A program made the translations under genes and the position numbers. From positions 1 through 64,000 of the forward strand of contig NZ_BAEP01000007.1 of the NCBI RefSeq assembly GCF_000315015.1: a stretch of DNA of 64,000 bases, read 5' to 3'. The first letter of the stretch is position 1; each line of letters opens with the position of its first letter. This document shows, one piece after another, positions 62,101 through 64,000 of the stretch. The notes under the pieces are model-generated. The model saw only the letters and a list, made by a program, of their open reading frames with translations, was not told the origin of the DNA and made no database searches. Source of the DNA: Paraglaciecola mesophila KMM 241. GTDB taxonomy: Bacteria; Pseudomonadota; Gammaproteobacteria; Enterobacterales; Alteromonadaceae.

Positions 62101-62526
62101 ATGACATCAAATCAGCCTTATTTACTCCGTGCATTCTACGAATGGATTGTGGATAACAATTTGACACCTTATATCGTGGTTGATGCACATGTTTCAGGTA
62201 CCTTAGTGCCGCAAGAACATGTTCGTGATGGTCAGATAGTACTTAATGTTTCCCCCGCCTCTTGTGGCAAGTTGTTGCTAGGCAACGACGAAATTACCTT
62301 TGATGCTCGCTTCGGCGGTGTGCCACGTAATATCGTTGTTCCATGCAAGGCGGTTTTAGCAATTTACGCTAAAGAAAATGGTGCAGGTACGGTATTTACA
62401 CCTGAAGATGATTTTGAGGGGGATGGCAGCGACTTAACGCCAACACCTGTTCAATCATCAGATACACCAGATAAAGCGCCAGCCCCAAGTAAAAAGGGCA
62501 AGCCCAATTTAACTATTGTTAAGTAA
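62101..62526 (+). CDS. sspB: ClpXP adaptor SspB
   Basis: 141 aa; binds ssrA-tagged peptides and hands them to ClpX. Begins MTSNQPYLLRAFYEWIVDNNLTPYIVVDA, then NVSPASCGKLLLGNDEITFDARFGG, and a flexible acidic linker (FEGDGSDLTPTPVQSSDTPDK) ending in the ClpX-binding tail KGKPNLTIVK. The ATG 62101 is preferred over the GTG at 62086 because it begins exactly at the family start. A terminator follows. Confidence 0.95.
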   Translation: MTSNQPYLLRAFYEWIVDNNLTPYIVVDAHVSGTLVPQEHVRDGQIVLNVSPASCGKLLLGNDEITFDARFGGVPRNIVVPCKAVLAIYAKENGAGTVFTPEDDFEGDGSDLTPTPVQSSDTPDKAPAPSKKGKPNLTIVK

Positions 62527-62540
62527 GGTGTTACACATTT

Positions 62541-62569
62541 AAAAAAGGTGCCTAGAGGCACCTTTTTTT
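62541..62569 (+). terminator. Rho-independent terminator after sspB
   Basis: GGTGCC (62547-62552) / GGCACC (62557-62562), loop TAGA, A-tract before and T-tract after; may also work for the minus-strand unit. Confidence 0.92.
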
Positions 62570-62732
62570 ATGTCTATTGTTCTACTGCTAGCATGTAAGT
62601 GCTCCTGCTTGAACAGGTTGGAGCCTAATACCTTTTTCAGCGAACAATCAACCTCTCAGCGATACTTAAAAGACTAAATCAAGCACCCTACGAGGTATCA
62701 GGCAGCGCTTTTGATTTAGCCGTTATGTACTG

Positions 62733-63311
62733 CTACAGATACTCAAATGCTTTGATCACTTGTTTCACGCCGTCAATATTACGCGCCACTGTGGCTGCTA
62801 CTTCTGCTTCTTTAGTACTAACCAAGCCCATTAGGAAAACCTCAGAGTTTTCGACCGCCACATGAATGTGGAAGCCATCTATGCGTTTGTCCGCGACTAG
62901 GTTGGCCTTAATTTTAGAGGTAAGCCATACGTCATGGGTAGTGGTGCTGGCTGAAACTGGCGAGCCGAGTCGAACTTGATTGTGCAATTTTTCTATGTTT
63001 TTAACAGATGTCGCCGCCACTTGGGCTTGATTGATTAATGCTTCATTCGGTGCTTGACCAACTAACAAAACCGAACCGTTAAAAACGTGAACATGGATAT
63101 TCGCTTGCTCGTCAATGGCTTTATTGTCAGACAAGGCGATAGAGATACGACTTGAAACGGTTTTATCGTCAAGTTGAGTGCCCAATGAACGACGATCGTG
63201 GGCGGCAGAGGCCGCACCGACACCAGCGCCTACCACTAATGCAGCGCAACCTTGCAAAAGGCTAAGGGCTAACAATGCACCTATAAGTAATTTAGGATGA
63301 TAATTTAACAC
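62733..63311 (-). CDS. dolP: BON-domain lipoprotein (DolP/YraP family)
   Basis: 192 aa. The signal LLIGALLALSLLQ-GC gives a lipobox with Cys22, so it is an outer-membrane lipoprotein facing the periplasm. Two BON domains: about 45-110 (VSSRISIALSDNKAIDEQANIHVHVFNGSVLLVGQAP) and about 123-190 (TSKIKANLVADKRIDGFHIHVAVENSEVFLMGLVS). DolP supports outer-membrane integrity and BAM activity. Encoded 4 nt after diaA in a two-gene unit, as in E. coli (diaA-yraP). Confidence 0.93.
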   Translation of the reverse strand: MLNYHPKLLIGALLALSLLQGCAALVVGAGVGAASAAHDRRSLGTQLDDKTVSSRISIALSDNKAIDEQANIHVHVFNGSVLLVGQAPNEALINQAQVAATSVKNIEKLHNQVRLGSPVSASTTTHDVWLTSKIKANLVADKRIDGFHIHVAVENSEVFLMGLVSTKEAEVAATVARNIDGVKQVIKAFEYL

Positions 63312-63315
63312 GTCA

Positions 63316-63909
<594 letters not shown>

Positions 63910-64000
63910 TCATGCTCCAGTGCGCGTTGTTGTTATACATACTTTAACCAACTGATTTTATCATTGTTGTTACCTAATACATCTATGCCGACTATATCAA
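63910..64000. other. Upstream region of diaA at window edge
   Basis: 91 bases. It contains the diaA ribosome binding region (CTGGAGCATG on the minus strand) and no start of another gene that I can support. Confidence 0.4.

Overview
The window reads as a chromosome segment of a marine gammaproteobacterium of the Alteromonadales, probably close to Paraglaciecola or Pseudoalteromonas atlantica. This is inferred from the mix of conserved gammaproteobacterial blocks (ispB/rplU/rpmA/obgE, pilT/pilU, relA/mazG, rplM/rpsI/petABC/sspAB) with TonB-receptor-based polysaccharide utilisation genes. Gene density is high. I see no tRNA, rRNA, CRISPR array, prophage or intact insertion sequence.

Layout. 1-2.5 kb: 5' part of a TonB-dependent receptor that runs off the left edge. 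2.8-7.8 kb: housekeeping genes ispB | rplU-rpmA-obgE | folA | tpx | a cold-shock gene. 8.1-11.0 kb: a phospholipase-D/VTT membrane fusion protein followed by an endonuclease/exonuclease/phosphatase-family enzyme. 11.0-26.3 kb: a glucan or beta-glucoside locus in three transcription units. These are (a) a TonB receptor, a SapC-like protein, a JmjC/cupin protein, a flavin-dependent tryptophan-halogenase-like protein and a DUF6445-like protein; (b) a FucP/GluP-type sugar permease and an exported GH3; (c) a cytoplasmic GH1, a GPH-family symporter and a LacI regulator. All three units have a copy of the same 16-bp LacI-type operator at their promoter region, so the halogenase-like and oxygenase-like genes appear to belong to the sugar regulon.

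26.4-41.6 kb: a xylan/xylose region. It holds a second GH3, a NUDIX-type regulator with a degenerate Nudix box, a GH43 lipoprotein, a sugar:H+ symporter, xylA, xylB and xylR. A hybrid sensor kinase and an orphan periplasmic solute-binding protein follow; the binding protein's ribosome binding site lies inside a 9-bp hairpin.

41.6-64 kb: the conserved core. yggS-proC-yggT-DUF4426 lies divergent from pilT-pilU; then come a DUF2007 gene, xerD, dsbC, recJ, a small conserved gene, recO-pdxJ-acpS, relA-mazG, a small secreted protein, a CBS-domain protein, rplM-rpsI with a structured leader, petABC, sspA-sspB, and diaA with a BON lipoprotein gene on the opposite strand.

Most promising for novelty: the LacI-controlled TonB/SapC/cupin/halogenase/DUF6445 operon (sugar-linked rather than a natural-product cluster); the solute-binding-protein plus hybrid-kinase pair with its occluded ribosome binding site; the NUDIX regulator with a candidate palindromic operator; and the strong inverted repeats upstream of rplM. 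Functions are assigned from recognisable motifs. No database search was run.
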